NCBI GenBank assembly: GCA_003154135.1
Contig: PMCN01000111.1
Span: 605 to 14,753 of the forward strand
DNA length: 14,149 nt
Direction of reading: 5' to 3'
Source of the DNA: Acidimicrobiaceae bacterium
GTDB taxonomy: Bacteria; Actinomycetota; Acidimicrobiia; Acidimicrobiales; Ilumatobacteraceae
Shown: one piece after another, positions 12,696 through 14,149 of the stretch
Layout: each line of letters begins with the position of its first letter
Numbering within the stretch: position 1 is the first letter of the stretch
The notes under the pieces: generated by a model
Database searches by the model: none
Told to the model about the DNA's origin: nothing
What the model saw: only the letters and a program-made list of their open reading frames with translations
Made by a program: the position numbers and the translations under genes

Positions 12696-13940
12696 CTACG
12701 GGCGAGTTGACGAGCGCCGACCGGCGCGCTCAGCGAAGCGGTCGAGCGCGTCGGCAACGTCGGTGGCGATCCACTTTCGGAAGCGCAGGCCGGCGTTCGC
12801 CTGACGCATGATTCCTAGATCGACGAGTTGGGCGATCGCGGTTCGCGCGGCGACTGTAGAGATGCCGAGGTGCTCCGCGATCGTGTTGGCATCGGTGACG
12901 GGGTGTTCGATCAGCGTGTCGAGCAATCTCCAGGCTGTGGCGTCTCGCCGCACTCCTTGGAGGCGGGTGGCCCAGTCGGTGCGCGCGGCGTTCATCTCCT
13001 GCGCGAGCTGGCGGCCGTTGGTCACCGCCCGCAGCGTCGCATAGGCACCGAGCTCGACGATCGAGCTCGGGTCGCCTTCCCGGTAGTCGGTGAGTGATTG
13101 GAAGTAGCGATCGGTTTCGCTCAGCAGCCCCGCTGACACGGGGACCGTGACACTGCGTGTCAGGTTGTCGTGGCGCAGCATGCTGTGGATCAGCGCGCGG
13201 CCTGTGCGTCCGTTGCCATCGGGGAACGGGTGGATGGTCTCGAACTGCGCGTGCGCCAGCAGTGCCTTGACGAGCGGGTCGATGTCGGTGCGGCGAGCGA
13301 AGGTGGTGAGATCGCTGATGAGTGCGGGGACGCGCGAGTGTTCCGGGGGCACGAAGCTCGCGCCGTGGGGCGACGTGGCCCGCCCGCCGATCCACACTGG
13401 TTGGTCGCGCCAGCGTCCCGCCCATTCGGGGTGCTGGTGGTGGAGAAGCGCGTGGTGCATTGCGAGGATCGTGGCATCGGTGATGTCGGTCGCCATCGAC
13501 ACTGCGGCGTTCATGGCGGCGGTGTTCGAGGCGATCTCGGTGGCGTTGCGACGGCTGACATCGCCGGCCTCGGCCATCAGAACGTTCTTTGCGGACGCGG
13601 TGAGGTGCTCGATCTGTGAGGACGAGGCCGACTCGGAACGCAGCAGGATCGAGGCGAATGGTCCGATCTCGGCGCCGAGTTCGCTGTCGAATCGAGCGAT
13701 CTCGAACGAAGCTTTGCGGCTGAGCTCGACGATGTCGCTGGCGAGCTGTGGGGTGACGGTGGCGATCATCGGCGGGACAGCCGCGGCGTATGAACCGGCG
13801 ACGAGTTCGGCGAGTCGGCCAGTGGCGAGCGACGGCTGCCAGTCCAGAGTTTCGTACGCCACGGCGGGCCACCCGCTGACGCCAGGGCGTGACGCCGTTG
13901 GCTGCCGGTCGAGCGGCCCTGGAGCGCTGTTGCCATTCAT
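12696..13940 (-). CDS. Fic-domain protein (AMPylator-type) with C-terminal winged helix
   Basis: This 414-residue protein would transfer AMP (or another nucleotide moiety) to target hydroxyls. The Fic core motif HPFPDGNGRTGR is intact at residues 237-248, with catalytic His237. An N-terminal Fic_N-like region precedes it, carrying a class II inhibitory helix: S-S-Q-I-E at 107-111 fits SxxxE, with Glu111 as the inhibitory residue. The next residue is His112 where Gly or Asn is usual. The C-terminal part (about 335-392) looks like a winged helix ('DTLIEHPVTDANTIAEHLGISTVAARTAIAQLVDLGIM'), suggesting DNA binding and possibly autoregulation. The ATG at 13940 is preceded by GAAAGGA at 7 nt, and this SD is one arm of a 9-bp inverted repeat. 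The natural target is unknown. It sits between the mazF pair and a tRNA gene. Confidence 0.92.
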   Translation of the reverse strand: MNGNSAPGPLDRQPTASRPGVSGWPAVAYETLDWQPSLATGRLAELVAGSYAAAVPPMIATVTPQLASDIVELSRKASFEIARFDSELGAEIGPFASILLRSESASSSQIEHLTASAKNVLMAEAGDVSRRNATEIASNTAAMNAAVSMATDITDATILAMHHALLHHQHPEWAGRWRDQPVWIGGRATSPHGASFVPPEHSRVPALISDLTTFARRTDIDPLVKALLAHAQFETIHPFPDGNGRTGRALIHSMLRHDNLTRSVTVPVSAGLLSETDRYFQSLTDYREGDPSSIVELGAYATLRAVTNGRQLAQEMNAARTDWATRLQGVRRDATAWRLLDTLIEHPVTDANTIAEHLGISTVAARTAIAQLVDLGIMRQANAGLRFRKWIATDVADALDRFAERAGRRSSTRP

Positions 13941-13948
13941 CGAGGGTT

Positions 13949-13977
13949 CCTTTCGTTGAGTTGAACCTAACGAAAGG
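13949..13977 (-). promoter_or_regulatory. Inverted repeat masking the fic Shine-Dalgarno, or operator
   Basis: In the direction of the gene, CCTTTCGTT (13977-13969) and AACGAAAGG (13957-13949) form a perfect 9-bp stem around an 11-nt loop. The second arm contains the SD core of the fic gene, so the stem would hide it in the mRNA. As DNA it is also a good operator for a dimeric protein such as the Fic protein's own winged helix. Confidence 0.6.
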
Positions 13978-13982
13978 TTAAC

Positions 13983-14011
13983 ATCCTAAGCTTTTGTTGT
14001 GGTCGAGGTAA
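13983..14011 (-). promoter_or_regulatory. Candidate fic promoter
   Basis: On the minus strand TTACCT (14011-14006) and TAGGAT (13988-13983) are exactly 17 nt apart. The -10 matches four of six bases and the -35 three of six. Transcription would start near 13976, so almost the whole SD-masking inverted repeat would be in the 5' leader. Confidence 0.35.
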
Positions 14012-14078
14012 GGAACGCCTTGTCGGATCTGTTGGCTGTCAGGTCGGCTGTCAACGACCATTCCGACCGGCCCCGAAA

Positions 14079-14105
14079 ACGACAACAGGCCCCCGAAGGG
14101 GCCTG
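14079..14105 (-). terminator. Intrinsic terminator of the tRNA gene with a UUCG tetraloop
   Basis: In the minus direction, CAGGCCCC (14105-14098) and GGGGCCTG (14093-14086) form a perfect 8-bp stem closed by a C(UUCG)G tetraloop, one of the most stable RNA loops. It is followed by TTGTCGTTTT, a T-rich run. It lies 21 nt past the tRNA end. A small stem (TGGGT/ACCCA, 14112-14125) sits between the two. Confidence 0.8.
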
Positions 14106-14126
14106 GTGACTTGGGTATTCACCCAG

Positions 14127-14149
14127 CGCGCTCGAAGAGACTCGAACTC
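14127..14149 (-). tRNA. 3' end of a tRNA, probably tRNA-Arg (partial)
   Basis: Read on the minus strand, the last bases give GAG, then the T-loop TTCGAGT (14146-14140), the T-stem 3' strand CTCTT (14139-14135), the acceptor 3' strand CGAGCGC (14134-14128) and a discriminator G (14127). CCA is not encoded (CTG follows), as is common in actinobacteria. An acceptor 3' strand CGAGCGC implies a 5' end GCGCTCG, which I associate with actinobacterial tRNA-Arg. The anticodon lies outside the window, so the identity is a guess. Confidence 0.72.

Noticed and set aside
14127..14149. tRNA 3' end as one half of an att pair within the window
   Set aside because: I found no second copy of the terminal tRNA sequence elsewhere in the window.

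Overview
The window looks like chromosomal DNA from a high-GC actinobacterium. A deazaflavin (F420)-dependent nitroreductase-family protein, a DUF3558-type lipoprotein, an actinobacterial form of SipW signal peptidase with its secreted partners, and several probably leaderless genes together suggest Acidimicrobiia (Ilumatobacter-like). That placement is inference, since no 16S or other marker is present. I read 18 protein genes, the 3' end of one tRNA gene, and several intergenic structures.

Layout: (1) 76-1884 (+) is a three-gene secretion module: a small exported protein, a larger exported protein with a ConA/laminin-G-like sandwich, and a SipW-type signal peptidase I. (2) 1852-3291 (-) is a cytosolic GH20 beta-N-acetylhexosaminidase whose end overlaps the peptidase gene. 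(3) 3377-4051 (+) is a Pr6Pr-like membrane protein, followed by a repeat- and hairpin-rich convergent gap. (4) 8020-4328 (-) is a tightly packed five-gene operon: an exported protein of unknown function, a membrane-anchored Ala/Pro/Thr-rich protein, ApbE (FAD:protein FMN transferase), a ferric-reductase-like haem membrane protein, and a DUF2817 M14-like peptidase. (5) 9447-8296 (-) is a DUF3558-like lipoprotein with an F420-dependent nitroreductase-family enzyme. (6) 9577-11284 holds a universal stress protein (+) and a convergent PAS-PAS-GGDEF diguanylate cyclase (-). (7) 11440-12000 (+) is a thiol-dioxygenase-like cupin that appears leaderless. (8) 12130-12673 (+) is an RHH/MazF toxin-antitoxin pair with a visible palindromic operator over its promoter. 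(9) 13940-12696 (-) is a Fic-domain protein whose ribosome binding site lies in an inverted repeat. (10) At the right edge is the 3' end of a tRNA, probably tRNA-Arg, with a UUCG-capped terminator.

The most interesting units are these. The SipW module carries an identical ASASSLGG motif in two otherwise different exported proteins. The ApbE/ferric-reductase operon has two unrecognised leading proteins but no visible FMN-acceptor domain. There are also regulatory structures not explained by the genes: a triplicated CTGCCCAGAAGC element, an SD-masking inverted repeat before fic, the toxin-antitoxin operator, a 17-bp palindrome before the GGDEF gene, and a cruciform preceded by tandem repeats at 8178-8264. 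No CRISPR array, insertion sequence or rRNA is visible.
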